DNA of 64,000 nucleotides from Flavobacteriales bacterium UBA7612 (GTDB lineage: Bacteria; Bacteroidota; Bacteroidia; Flavobacteriales; Weeksellaceae). The notes under the pieces are model-generated. The model worked only from the letters and a program-made list of their open reading frames with translations. It did not search any database and was not told where the DNA came from. How positions within the stretch are numbered: the stretch's first letter is position 1; the number at the start of each line of letters is the position of its first letter. The position numbers and the translations under genes were made by a program. This document shows, piece after piece, positions 51,901 through 61,205 of this stretch. The DNA is taken from positions 62,001 to 126,000 of the forward strand of contig DLJQ01000004.1 in the NCBI GenBank assembly GCA_002484335.1, given 5' to 3'.

Positions 51901-52589
51901 AAACAATTAATTTACATAAAAAGTACAATGATTTCATAGCTTTAGAATCATTAAATTTAGAAGTGAATAAAGGAGAAATTTTTGCTTTATTAGGACAAAA
52001 TGGTGCAGGGAAAAGTACAACGATTAATATGTTATTGGGGTTAATAAAACCAACATCAGGCGATGCTTTTATTAATGATATTTCTGTTACCAAAAATCCA
52101 CAAGAGATAAAAAAGCATTTGGCCTATATTCCAGAAACAGTTTTGCTTTATCCCAATTTAACAGGAATAGAAAATTTAGATTTTTTTTCTAAAATAGCTG
52201 GTTTTAATTATGATAAAGAAGAATTAGTTTCGTTTTTAAATAGAACAGGTTTACAAGAAATTGCTCATCATAAACCATTGGGAGGATATTCGAAAGGAAT
52301 GCGTCAGAAAGTAGGAATAGCAATTGCTTTAGCAAAAGATGCAAAAGTACTTTTATTAGATGAACCTACAAGTGGTTTAGATCCTATTGCAACAGCAGAT
52401 TTCACAGAATTGGTTCGTCAGTTCGGAAGAGAGGGAAGAACAGTTTTTATGGCAACACATGATATTTTTAATGCAGTAAGTGTGGCTACAAATATTGGAA
52501 TTATGAAACAAGGTCAGTTAATTCAGAATTTACCATCAAAAACTTTTACTGCAGAAGAGCTACAAGAAATTTATTTAAAAACAATTTAA
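51894..52589 (+). CDS. ABC transporter ATP-binding protein
   Basis: 231 residues. Walker A LLGQNGAGKSTTINMLLGLIKPTSGD, signature GGYSKGMRQKVGIAIALAKDA, Walker B VLLLDEPTSGLD and the switch His in MATHDIF are all intact. It drives the two ABC-2 permeases encoded just upstream and resembles NosF/CcmA-type ATPases. It is the last gene of the operon; a terminator follows at 52605. Confidence 0.93.
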   Translation: MLKTINLHKKYNDFIALESLNLEVNKGEIFALLGQNGAGKSTTINMLLGLIKPTSGDAFINDISVTKNPQEIKKHLAYIPETVLLYPNLTGIENLDFFSKIAGFNYDKEELVSFLNRTGLQEIAHHKPLGGYSKGMRQKVGIAIALAKDAKVLLLDEPTSGLDPIATADFTELVRQFGREGRTVFMATHDIFNAVSVATNIGIMKQGQLIQNLPSKTFTAEELQEIYLKTI

Positions 52590-52604
52590 TTCACTATAGT
52601 ACTG

Positions 52605-52634
52605 AAAACCTATTCTTTTAGAGTAGGTTTTTAG
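52605..52634 (+). terminator. Terminator after the ABC operon
   Basis: AAAACCTATTCT pairs with AGAGTAGGTTTT (12 pairs, one G-T) around a 3-nt loop and ends in T residues. Confidence 0.85.
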
Positions 52635-52712
52635 ATTTTAGAAATAGTTAAAAACAATTTATTTTTTTAGAATAAAACTTAAAGTGTTAATTTCGCCTAA
52701 TATTTAAACAAA

Positions 52713-53753
52713 ATGAATTGGCGTAGACTTTTACTTCCTTTTTCTGGTTTATATTGGATTGGTACTTCGGTCAGAAATATGTTATTTAACATAGGAATCA
52801 ACCGTTCTGTGAAATTTGATATACCAATTATAAATGTCGGTAATCTATCTGTTGGTGGAACAGGTAAATCACCACATATTATGTACTTAATAGATTTATT
52901 GAAAGATCAAAAATTGGTAAGTACATTAAGTAGAGGATATGGTAGAAAAACAAAAGGTTTTTTAATAGCTAATTATTCTACAAAAGTTTTTGATATTGGT
53001 GATGAACCAATGCAATTTTTTCAACGTTTCAAGAATAAAATTTTAATTGCCGTTTGTGAAGATAGAGTTTTTGGAGCTCAAAAATTAATAAAACATTATA
53101 ATGCAGAGACTATTTTGTTGGATGATGCTTATCAACATCGATCAATAAAACCTGGTCTTAATATTATGTTGACAGATTACAATAATTTATATTACAAAGA
53201 TTTTCTTTTGCCTGCAGGTAATTTACGTGAGAGTAGAAGTGGAGTGAATAGAGCTGATATAGTTATTGTAACTAAATGTCCAGATAGTATTCCTGCAGAA
53301 AAATATAATGAGATAAATAAAAAAATAAAATTAAAATCTCATCAGCAATTATTTTTCTCAAAAGTTATTTATGATAATAAGCTAATTGGAAAATTAGATC
53401 AGATAGAAAAATCAAGTTGGAGAAATTTGAATATAGTACTTGTTACAGGTATTGCAAATTCATCCAATTTAGTAGACTTTGTGAAAGAAAATTTTGCAAA
53501 TGTTTTACATTTAGAGTATTCCGATCATCATAATTTTGATCAATCGGAAATAGAGTATATTTACAAACGATACGAAGATACAGAAGGTAGAAAATTATTC
53601 AATAAAATTATTCTTACAACTGAGAAAGATTTTATGAGACTAAATGAAGAATCGTTCTTAAAAGATGATTTGTACTACATTCCAATCAGTATCGAATTTA
53701 ATGATAAAGATAAATTTAATCAAACTATTTTAGAGTATGTTGGACAGAATTAA
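52713..53753 (+). CDS. lpxK: Tetraacyldisaccharide 4'-kinase
   Basis: 346 residues. Inner-membrane-associated P-loop kinase of lipid A synthesis that phosphorylates the 4' position of the disaccharide. It has an N-terminal hydrophobic/basic helix (WRRLLLPFSGLYWIGTSVRN), Walker A IINVGNLSVGGTGKSPH (~41-57), STLSRGYGRKTKGF, VCEDRVFGAQ, ILLDDAYQHRSIKPGLNI and DFLLPAGNLRES. It overlaps the purine nucleoside phosphorylase gene by 17 bp, an arrangement that I associate with Bacteroidota. Confidence 0.96.
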   Translation: MNWRRLLLPFSGLYWIGTSVRNMLFNIGINRSVKFDIPIINVGNLSVGGTGKSPHIMYLIDLLKDQKLVSTLSRGYGRKTKGFLIANYSTKVFDIGDEPMQFFQRFKNKILIAVCEDRVFGAQKLIKHYNAETILLDDAYQHRSIKPGLNIMLTDYNNLYYKDFLLPAGNLRESRSGVNRADIVIVTKCPDSIPAEKYNEINKKIKLKSHQQLFFSKVIYDNKLIGKLDQIEKSSWRNLNIVLVTGIANSSNLVDFVKENFANVLHLEYSDHHNFDQSEIEYIYKRYEDTEGRKLFNKIILTTEKDFMRLNEESFLKDDLYYIPISIEFNDKDKFNQTILEYVGQN

Positions 53754-54549
53754 TGAGGCTGCAAAGTATATCAATAATTTGTTACCAGATCAACCAGAAT
53801 TTGTAATTGTTTTAGGTTCTGGTTTAGGAAAATTAGAAGATGAAGTAGAAAACAAACTTGTTATAAGTTATAAAGATATTCCAAACTTTCCACAAGTAAC
53901 TGTAGAAGGGCACAAAGGTCATTTAGTATACGGAACTATTTTAGGTAAAAAAGTTCTTATGATGGCTGGTCGTTTTCATTACTACGAAGGTTATTCTATG
54001 GAAGAAGTTACTTTCCCTATGAGAGTTTTTAACGGATTAGGAATCAAAAAAGTAATTTTATCTAATGCATCAGGAGGTGTAAATCCTAGCTTCAATGTAG
54101 GAGATATTATGTTGGTGAGAGATCATATCAATATGATGCCAGAACATCCATTAAGAGGAAAAAATATTGACGAATTAGGACCTCGTTTTGTTGATATGTC
54201 AAAAGCGTATGACAAAGAAATGTTGAACCAAGCTATTGATTTTGCTCAAGCGAATGATATATTAGTTCATCAAGGTGTTTATGTAAGTTTACAAGGACCA
54301 ACATTCGAAACGCCATCAGAATATGGATTAGTTCGTTTTATTGGTGGTGATGCAGTTGGTATGAGTACAGTACCAGAAGTTATTGTAGCAAGACACATGG
54401 ATATGAGAGTATTTTGTTTATCAATTATTACAGATTTAGGAGGACCAGAAATTTCTTTTGATGTTTCTCACGAAGATGTATTAAATGCTGCAAATAGCGC
54501 AATGCCTAATGTAATTAGAGTTGTAAAAAATGTTTTAGAAAATTGCTAA
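53737..54549 (+). CDS. punA: Purine nucleoside phosphorylase, trimeric type
   Basis: 270 residues. Family 2 PNP: FVIVLGSGLGKLEDEVENK (~22-40, phosphate-binding Ser), FPQVTVEGHKGHLVYG, GRFHYYEGYSMEEVTFPMRV (His and Tyr of the active site), LSNASGGVNPSFNVGDIMLVRDHIN, YVSLQGPTFETPSEY (purine-site Glu) and GMSTVPEVIVARH. It cleaves (deoxy)inosine and guanosine to base and pentose-1-phosphate. It is followed by a good terminator. Confidence 0.95.
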   Translation: MLDRINEAAKYINNLLPDQPEFVIVLGSGLGKLEDEVENKLVISYKDIPNFPQVTVEGHKGHLVYGTILGKKVLMMAGRFHYYEGYSMEEVTFPMRVFNGLGIKKVILSNASGGVNPSFNVGDIMLVRDHINMMPEHPLRGKNIDELGPRFVDMSKAYDKEMLNQAIDFAQANDILVHQGVYVSLQGPTFETPSEYGLVRFIGGDAVGMSTVPEVIVARHMDMRVFCLSIITDLGGPEISFDVSHEDVLNAANSAMPNVIRVVKNVLENC

Positions 54550-54572
54550 TTTTTTAAACTTCAATTCATATA

Positions 54573-54606
54573 AAAAGCCAACTATTTTTAGTTGGCTTTT
54601 ATTTTT
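54573..54606 (+). terminator. Terminator after punA
   Basis: AAAAGCCAACTA pairs perfectly with TAGTTGGCTTTT around a T-rich loop and is followed by T residues. Confidence 0.88.
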
Positions 54607-54639
54607 TACAAGAATTATATTTATTTTTTATTAATAGTT

Positions 54640-54748
54640 GGGCAATCCCTTCGGTCGCGCTATCCATTACAATCTTTTTTGATTAATTGCATCGTTAATT
54701 TGAAATTTAATCAATCAAAAAAGGATTTTCATTACTATCGCTATTGCA
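54640..54748 (+). repeat. Intergenic hairpin repeat, copy R6 (long apical hairpin)
   Basis: 109 bp, GGGCAATCCCTTCGG to CTATTGCA. Its conserved CTTTTT/AAAAAGG stem is extended by GATT.../...AATC and an AT-rich loop not found in R1, R3, R4 or R5. The conserved flanks with a different but self-complementary centre parallel copy R2. Confidence 0.85.
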
Positions 54749-54797
54749 AATACCAAATACTTATTTTTATTAAATAGAATTTTATAAACACTTTGTT

Positions 54798-55742
54798 TTA
54801 TTTCAATATAATTCGTTCTCCTTGTTTAGGGAAAATATAATTGATAGAATATGGATTATTGCTTAACAATTCATCTTTTATTTTTTGCTCATAATCTCCT
54901 TTAGGTTTTATATGAGTAACAATAATTGTAATTTTTTTTAGATTCTTTTCACCAACCAATTGAGCTAATTTTCCCATTTCTTCATTCATTAACTGAGGAG
55001 TTAAATGTCCAAATAAGAATTTTTCTGATTGCGAGTTAGGAAATGAAACTTCAAGCATCAATGTTTTTAATTTCCCAGATTTTATTTTAGGAGCAACTTC
55101 AGTCCATATTTTGCTCAACTTATCCGATTTTTCAACTCGATCAGCTCCTGTATCACCAAAGTAAAGAACAGCATTTTTATTGTTCTCAATTAGTATAGCT
55201 GAACTTTTTAGAGGATTAACATGGCTTAATTCGTAAACTGTTCCAGTTAAATTTGTATTTTGTATAGGAAAAGTTTCTGCTATTTTTGCATAGTTATATT
55301 GGTATTTATTCAAGATAGGACTTTCACCTTCATTACCAAAATTTGCCCAAGCAGTATTTGTAAAGTATTTATTTTTTAATACATCGATTGTTTCTGTTAT
55401 TGCATAAATTGGTTTCTGAGAATCCTCTGGAGAATTGATTACCATTCCAGCCAAATGATCCATATGACCATGAGAAATAAAATATCCTTTAATATTTTCT
55501 TTCAAAACATTTTCTAATGTTTTATCCTTGAATGTACCTTTTTCAATAGCTTTGTTTATTCCACTATAAATTGTTCCAGCATCTAATGCTAAGTAATTGT
55601 TTGTATTTTCTTCGGCGATAAGGTATGAAGAAAGGTTACTTTCATTACTTCCTCCATAAACGCCCAATGGAATAATTTCTAAATTCTGAGCAAAAGAGGC
55701 TATAGAAAGCCCAAAACATATATTGAATAAGTATTTTTTCAT
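54798..55742 (-). CDS. Class II 3',5'-cyclic-nucleotide phosphodiesterase, secreted
   Basis: 314 residues with a signal peptide (~1-18, SFAQ). Class II cAMP phosphodiesterase (PDE1/CpdP-like) metallo-beta-lactamase fold: SSYLIAEENTNNYLALDAGTI, the metal motif ISHGHMDHLAGMVINSPED (HxHxDH), YFGDTGAD, SFPNSQSEKFLFGHLTPQ and VTHIKPKG. It should hydrolyse cAMP or cGMP in the periplasm, probably for nucleotide scavenging. It is single on the minus strand between copy R6 and the S9 peptidase gene. Confidence 0.9.
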   Translation of the reverse strand: MKKYLFNICFGLSIASFAQNLEIIPLGVYGGSNESNLSSYLIAEENTNNYLALDAGTIYSGINKAIEKGTFKDKTLENVLKENIKGYFISHGHMDHLAGMVINSPEDSQKPIYAITETIDVLKNKYFTNTAWANFGNEGESPILNKYQYNYAKIAETFPIQNTNLTGTVYELSHVNPLKSSAILIENNKNAVLYFGDTGADRVEKSDKLSKIWTEVAPKIKSGKLKTLMLEVSFPNSQSEKFLFGHLTPQLMNEEMGKLAQLVGEKNLKKITIIVTHIKPKGDYEQKIKDELLSNNPYSINYIFPKQGERIILK

Positions 55743-55861
55743 GTGTATAAATTTTTACAAAAATACAATTGATTTACTTTTTTAAGGACAATTATGTTAC
55801 TTCTTTCTAAAATCTTTATTAATTTCACGAAGATATAATTAACACATAGAGATCACTTCGG

Positions 55862-58729
55862 ATGAATTTAAATTTAACAAGAAAGAAAAAATTAAAAAAT
55901 TACGCTCTACAATTACTTACAAACAAAGCAACTTACGCACTTGCGCTTGCCATGTTTTCTACAAATGTTGAAGCTCAAAAAAAACCTTTAGATTTAACTG
56001 TTTTTGATGAATGGCAAGCAATTGGGATGAAAGAATTGTCTAATAATGGCAATTGGGTTGCTTACCAAGTTGATGCACAGGAAAGTGATAATTCATTAAA
56101 TTTTTATGGATTAAAAACAGATAAAAATTTTAATTTCCACCGAGGAGAGCAAGGAACATTTACTTCGGATTCTAAATTTGCTATTTTCAAAATTAGACCA
56201 TTCTACAAAGATTTAAAATTAGTTAGAATTAAAAAGAAGAAAGAGAATGAAATTGCAAAAGATTCTATTGGTATTTTAAATCTTACAACAAATAAAGTTG
56301 AAAAATTACCAAATATTAAGTCATTCAAAGTACCTAAAAAGGGAGGCTCTTTTTTAGCTTATTTACTAGAAAAAGAAGAAGTTAAAAAAGATAAATCTGA
56401 TACAACTAAAATAGCACAAAAATCTTCATCTAAAGGGAAAAAAGATAAAAAAGATAAACCTTTGGAATTGGTTTTAAGAAATTTGATTTCTGGTCAAAAA
56501 AAATCATTTAAAAATGTAATGAATTATGAGTTTAGTGAAAATGGGAAACAATTAATTTTCTCAACTAAACCAGAGAAAAAAGATTCATTAGATAAGACTA
56601 AATATGGTGTTTTTATAGTTAATACATCCAATTTTATTCAAAAACAATTAGTTGATACGATAGGAGAGTTCAAACAATTTGCATTTGATGATTCTGCGAA
56701 TAAATTAGCTTTTGTAGGTTCTACAGATGACGAGAAAAAGGAAAATAAAAATTATTTTTTATATTATTCAGCAATCCCGTCTCAACAAGATGTGAAAAAA
56801 ACTGATCTTGTAGGATTGAGAAAAGATTGGTTTGTATCTGAAAATGAACAACCGAAATTTAGTAAAAATGAAAATTTCTTATTTTTTGGAACGGCTCCAA
56901 AACTTGCAGAAAAAGATACTACATTGATTGCAGATGATCATGCTAAGGTTGATATCTGGACTTATAAAGATGATTTTATTCAACCTCAGCAATTGAAGAA
57001 TGTTGAGAGAGAAAACAAAAGATCTTATTTAGCTGTTTTGGATTTAAAATCTCAAAAATTTACTCAGTTAGCAAATTTTGATATGAATGTTGTGAAAATT
57101 CTTAATGAGGGTGATTCTGATTATGCTTTAGGAATTTCTGATAATTTATATAGACTTTCTTCTACATGGGACGCAACAAGAAGAAAAGATTATTACATTA
57201 TTAATATAAAAACAGGAGAAAGACAACTTTTAGTTAAAGGACTTGCTGGCGATGTAGAAACTTCACCTAATGGTAAATATATTGTTTATTTTAACGAAGA
57301 AACTGCTTTGTGGTCAAGCTATAATATATTGACTAAAGAAACCAAAGTTTTAAATAAAAAGTTGAAAGTCAAATTTTATGATGAAGAAAATGATTCTCCA
57401 ACATTAGCTTCAGCTTATGGAATTGCTTATTTTACTGATAACGATAATACTGTTTTAATCAAAGATCGCTACGATATTTGGGAGTTTGATTTAGAAGGAA
57501 ACAACAAACCTGAAAATGTAACAAATGGTTTTGGTAGAAAAAACAAAATAACATTTAGTCTTAAACAACAGAATGAAGATATAAAAACATTGAACAGAGA
57601 AATTCCAATTTTCTTGGGAGCATTTAATAACCAAAATAAACAATCAGGAATTTATAAAACAATTATAGCAAAGTCTAAAAATCCTGAATATGTTATAATG
57701 TCTGATACTTGGGGAACTCAGAATTCAGCAAAAGCATTAAATGCAGATGAATATATCTATACAAAAGAATCTTTTCAAAATTCACCTGATGTTTATGTAA
57801 CAACTAATTTTGTAGATGAGAAGAAGATTTCATCAATCAATCCACAACAAAAAGAGTATTCTTGGGGAAAAGGAGAATTAGTAAATTGGAAAACTTATTC
57901 TGGAAAAGATGCGACAGGAGTTGTATATAAACCAGAAAATTTTGATCCAAATAAAAAGTACCCAGTTATTGTTTATTTTTATGAAAAATTATCCGATAAT
58001 TTAAATCGTTATCAAGCTCCAGCACCAACACCATCTCGTATTAATCATACATTTTTTGTAAGTAATGATTATATCGTTTTTACTCCAGATATTTCTTATA
58101 CAATTGGTCATCCAGGTAAATCTGCTGAAGATTATATTAACTCAGGAGTAGATGCTTTGAAGAAAAATTCTTGGATTAATGGTAAAAAAATTGCAATACA
58201 AGGACAAAGTTGGGGAGGATATCAAGTAGCACATTTAATTACTGCAACAAATATGTATGCTGCAGCATGGACAGGAGCTCCTGTTGTTAATATGACTTCG
58301 GCTTATGGTGGTATTCGTTGGGGAACAGGAATGAGTAGACAATTCCAATACGAACAAACACAAAGTAGAATAGGAAAAACATTATGGGATGCTCCAGAAT
58401 TATACATCGAAAATTCACCATTGTTCAATATGCCAAAGGTCGAAACACCAGTTGTTATAATGCATAATGATGAAGACGGAGCTGTTCCTTGGTATCAAGG
58501 AATTGAAATGTTTATGGCATTGAGACGTTTAGGTAAACCAGCTTGGTTATTAAATTATAATGGAGATGATCATAATTTGAAAAACAGAGCAAATAAAAAT
58601 GATATACAAAGACGTCAACAACAATTTTTTGATCATTTTTTAAAGGATAAACCTGCTCCTAAATGGATGAAAGAAGGTGTTCCTGCAACAATGAAAGGAA
58701 TTGATTGGGGATTTGATTTAGAAAAATAA
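55862..58729 (+). CDS. Secreted S9-family (prolyl-oligopeptidase-like) serine peptidase
   Basis: 955 residues. The signal sequence is long (~1-38, ending VEAQ). Residues ~40-660 form a beta-propeller-like region with a Lys-rich insertion (KKDKSDTTKIAQKSSSKGKKDKKDK, read as adjoining pieces). Residues ~665-950 are the alpha/beta-hydrolase domain with the nucleophile in GQSWGGYQVAHLI, the Asp in MHNDEDGAVPWYQG and the His in GDDHNLKNRANK. It probably cleaves peptides in the periplasm, as in the nutritional peptidases of Bacteroidota. It is followed 12 bp later by a YqiA-like gene. Confidence 0.88.
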   Translation: MNLNLTRKKKLKNYALQLLTNKATYALALAMFSTNVEAQKKPLDLTVFDEWQAIGMKELSNNGNWVAYQVDAQESDNSLNFYGLKTDKNFNFHRGEQGTFTSDSKFAIFKIRPFYKDLKLVRIKKKKENEIAKDSIGILNLTTNKVEKLPNIKSFKVPKKGGSFLAYLLEKEEVKKDKSDTTKIAQKSSSKGKKDKKDKPLELVLRNLISGQKKSFKNVMNYEFSENGKQLIFSTKPEKKDSLDKTKYGVFIVNTSNFIQKQLVDTIGEFKQFAFDDSANKLAFVGSTDDEKKENKNYFLYYSAIPSQQDVKKTDLVGLRKDWFVSENEQPKFSKNENFLFFGTAPKLAEKDTTLIADDHAKVDIWTYKDDFIQPQQLKNVERENKRSYLAVLDLKSQKFTQLANFDMNVVKILNEGDSDYALGISDNLYRLSSTWDATRRKDYYIINIKTGERQLLVKGLAGDVETSPNGKYIVYFNEETALWSSYNILTKETKVLNKKLKVKFYDEENDSPTLASAYGIAYFTDNDNTVLIKDRYDIWEFDLEGNNKPENVTNGFGRKNKITFSLKQQNEDIKTLNREIPIFLGAFNNQNKQSGIYKTIIAKSKNPEYVIMSDTWGTQNSAKALNADEYIYTKESFQNSPDVYVTTNFVDEKKISSINPQQKEYSWGKGELVNWKTYSGKDATGVVYKPENFDPNKKYPVIVYFYEKLSDNLNRYQAPAPTPSRINHTFFVSNDYIVFTPDISYTIGHPGKSAEDYINSGVDALKKNSWINGKKIAIQGQSWGGYQVAHLITATNMYAAAWTGAPVVNMTSAYGGIRWGTGMSRQFQYEQTQSRIGKTLWDAPELYIENSPLFNMPKVETPVVIMHNDEDGAVPWYQGIEMFMALRRLGKPAWLLNYNGDDHNLKNRANKNDIQRRQQQFFDHFLKDKPAPKWMKEGVPATMKGIDWGFDLEK

Positions 58730-58741
58730 AAATTTTTAATT

Positions 58742-59272
58742 ATGGATTTGGATAATCGGCAAATAGTTTACATTCATGGTCTTTATAGCTCAAAGAATTC
58801 TAAAAAATTTAGAGCAATAACCAAAAATTTTCCTACAGCAATTTGTGTTGAATGGAAAGTTGAAGATAATATATTTGAGATTATCCAAAATTCATATAAT
58901 TTATTAAAAGGTGAGATAAAAAATCTTGTTTTAATAGGAAGTTCTACTGGTGGAAATTTTGCATGGCAATTACAAAAAAAACTATTGGAAAACGGAAAAT
59001 CAAGCCAACTTATTCTATTGAATCCTTTAATAGATATTACTTTCAAATTCTTAGATGATTTTCCATCTCAATTAAACTCATATTTAGTCCCTATGAATAT
59101 TTTTGTAAATACAAAAGTGTTTTTGGGAATGAAAGATAAGGTTTTAGATGCCTATAAATTAAAAAAGTTCTTTGAAATTCAACAGAAATCTTTTATAAAT
59201 CAAATAGATATTATAGAGGTTGAAGATAATCATCGATTTGATAATTTTGAATCTTTACTATTATTGATATAG
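58742..59272 (+). CDS. YqiA/YcfP-like alpha/beta hydrolase
   Basis: 176 residues. A compact alpha/beta hydrolase with VYIHGLYSSKNSKKF (oxyanion region), the nucleophile elbow LIGSSTGGNFAWQL (Ser in GSSTGG), the Asp in GMKDKVLD and the His in EDNHRFDNF. YqiA-type proteins are small esterases acting on acyl-CoA or short acyl esters in vitro. It is co-oriented with the S9 peptidase gene and lies upstream of acyl-CoA synthetase genes. Confidence 0.83.
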   Translation: MDLDNRQIVYIHGLYSSKNSKKFRAITKNFPTAICVEWKVEDNIFEIIQNSYNLLKGEIKNLVLIGSSTGGNFAWQLQKKLLENGKSSQLILLNPLIDITFKFLDDFPSQLNSYLVPMNIFVNTKVFLGMKDKVLDAYKLKKFFEIQQKSFINQIDIIEVEDNHRFDNFESLLLLI

Positions 59273-59321
59273 TTTTTCAAATTCAATAATTATTTTTTTT
59301 CAAAGAAATACACGAAATTTG

Positions 59322-59341
59322 TAATCTTATTCATAAGATTA
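59322..59341 (+). promoter_or_regulatory. Palindrome overlapping the start of the first acyl-CoA synthetase gene
   Basis: TAATCTTAT-TC-ATAAGATTA is a perfect 9-bp inverted repeat ending on the first base of the ATG. Its size and symmetry fit a TetR- or MarR-type operator, such as a fatty-acid-responsive regulator. It is not repeated in front of the next two synthetase genes. A structured start region is an alternative reading. Confidence 0.4.
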
Positions 59342-61107
59342 TGACAAAACCACAAAGAATATTTGATTTACCTAGTTTTCAAGAAAAAAATACTCCAGGG
59401 ATAAATATATTTAATTTTAAGGAGAATAATAAATGGATAGGTATTTCTACAACAGATTTCATACAACGGGTAAATAATATTTCTAAAGGTTTAATTGCTT
59501 ATGGTATTAAACCAAATGATAAAGTAGCTTTAATCAGTGAAAATAGATTAGAATGGAATCTAATTGATTTTGCAATACAGCAAGTAGGTGCTGTAGTTGT
59601 AGCTATTTATCCTAATATTTCTGATAACGATTATGAATTTATTCTTAATGATGCTGAGGTAAAACTTTGTTTTGTTAGTAATGATTTTCTTTATCAACGT
59701 TTATTAGGAATTAATAATAAATTGAATACCGTAGAGAAGGTTTATACGTTTAATACATATTCTCATATTCCGAATTGGGTAGAATTAATCTCTAAAGGTT
59801 TAGATATTTCTGATGAAATTCTACAACAAATTAAAGATAATGTAAAAACAACAGATCTTGCAACTTTAATTTATACTTCAGGAACAACAGGAAATCCAAA
59901 AGGAGTAATGCTTACACACGAGAATATGTTAGCAGATGTATTTAGTTCAGAATATTCTTTTCCTGTTCAGGCAAGAGATAGAGCATTGTCCTTTCTACCT
60001 GCTTGTCATGCTTACGAAAGAGTTTTTCATTATGTATATATCTTGATGGGATTACCTATTTATTTTGCACAATCTATGGATACTATAGGTATGGATATGA
60101 AGGAAATAAAACCTCAAATATTTTCTGCTGTTCCTCGTGTTTTAGAAAAAGTATATGATAGAATAATGTCTAAGGGGGATGAACTAAAAGGTATAAAAAG
60201 AAAATTATTTTATTGGGCAATTTCTTTAGGTGAAAATTATGATTTAGATCAAACAAAATTATCTACTTGGTATAAAATACAATTATCTATTGCTAGAAAG
60301 TTAATTTTTTCGAAGTGGAAAGATGCGATGGGAGGACAGGTAAAAGGAATTGCTTCTGGTAGTGCAACTTTACAAAAACGATTGTTAAAATTGTATTTAG
60401 CCGCTGGAATTCCAATTTATGAAGGATATGGATTAACTGAAGCTGGACCATGTATTTCTGTGAATTGTATTAAAAGAGGAATGAATATCGGTTCTGTAGG
60501 CATCCCATTAGTTGGTATTGAAGTTAAATTAGCCGAGGATGGAGAGATTTTAGCTAAAGGAAAAAACATAATGAAAGGTTATTATAAAAATCCCGAAGCA
60601 ACTGCAGAAGTTCTTAAAGATGGTTGGTTACATACAGGCGATATTGGAGAATGGGTTGATAATAAATTTCTTAAAATTATTGATCGCAAAAAAGAAATGT
60701 TTAAAACATCAGGAGGTAAATATATTGTTCCTCAGCAAATTGAAAAAACAATTTCAGAATCTGATTTAATTGAACAAATCATGGTTGTTGGTGAAGGTAG
60801 AAAATTCCCTTCGGCACTAATAATTCCTTCTTATGATAATTGCTTAGATTGGGCAAAAAATAATGAATCTTCAATAGTAAATTTACCAAAAGAAGAATTT
60901 TTAATTCATCCTAAGGTAAAAGATTTAATTGAAATTGAATTGAATAGATTGAACGTAAATTTCGGGAATTGGGAAAAAATAAAGAAATTTGCAATTCTAC
61001 CAAATGAATTTACAATAGAAACAGGAGAATTAACTCCAACTCTTAAAATGAAAAGGAAAATCATTTTAGAAAAATATAAACAACAAATCGAAGATATTTA
61101 TAATTAA
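59341..61107 (+). CDS. Long-chain acyl-CoA synthetase (AMP-binding), copy 1
   Basis: 588 residues. ANL-superfamily adenylating enzyme: LATLIYTSGTTGNPKGVMLTHENM (~178-201), FLPACHAYERVFHYVYILMG, YEGYGLTEAGPCISVN, YYKNPEATAEVLKDGWLHTGDIGEW and the hinge/A10 region IIDRKKEMFKTSGGKYIVPQQIE. It activates fatty acids to acyl-AMP and then acyl-CoA, and belongs to the FadD15-like group. The start ATG overlaps the palindrome at 59322. About two thirds of its residues match the next gene product, showing tandem duplication. Confidence 0.92.
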   Translation: MTKPQRIFDLPSFQEKNTPGINIFNFKENNKWIGISTTDFIQRVNNISKGLIAYGIKPNDKVALISENRLEWNLIDFAIQQVGAVVVAIYPNISDNDYEFILNDAEVKLCFVSNDFLYQRLLGINNKLNTVEKVYTFNTYSHIPNWVELISKGLDISDEILQQIKDNVKTTDLATLIYTSGTTGNPKGVMLTHENMLADVFSSEYSFPVQARDRALSFLPACHAYERVFHYVYILMGLPIYFAQSMDTIGMDMKEIKPQIFSAVPRVLEKVYDRIMSKGDELKGIKRKLFYWAISLGENYDLDQTKLSTWYKIQLSIARKLIFSKWKDAMGGQVKGIASGSATLQKRLLKLYLAAGIPIYEGYGLTEAGPCISVNCIKRGMNIGSVGIPLVGIEVKLAEDGEILAKGKNIMKGYYKNPEATAEVLKDGWLHTGDIGEWVDNKFLKIIDRKKEMFKTSGGKYIVPQQIEKTISESDLIEQIMVVGEGRKFPSALIIPSYDNCLDWAKNNESSIVNLPKEEFLIHPKVKDLIEIELNRLNVNFGNWEKIKKFAILPNEFTIETGELTPTLKMKRKIILEKYKQQIEDIYN

Positions 61108-61113
61108 TTGTAA

Positions 61114-61139
61114 TCCCTCATTTTTTAATAAATGAGGGA
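61114..61139 (+). terminator. Hairpin between the two tandem acyl-CoA synthetase genes
   Basis: TCCCTCATTT pairs with AAATGAGGGA around TTTAAT. There is no long T run afterwards, only an AT-rich stretch, so termination may be partial. Confidence 0.55.
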
Positions 61140-61205
61140 ATTATATTATTATTACAATTTTTAAAATAACTTTTAGTTATCTACCATAAATCATATAAAT
61201 TAATA

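Noticed and set aside
32435..54748. Insertion sequences
   Set aside because: The six repeats are under 115 bp, have no reading frame, no target-site duplication I can see and no transposase gene in the window.
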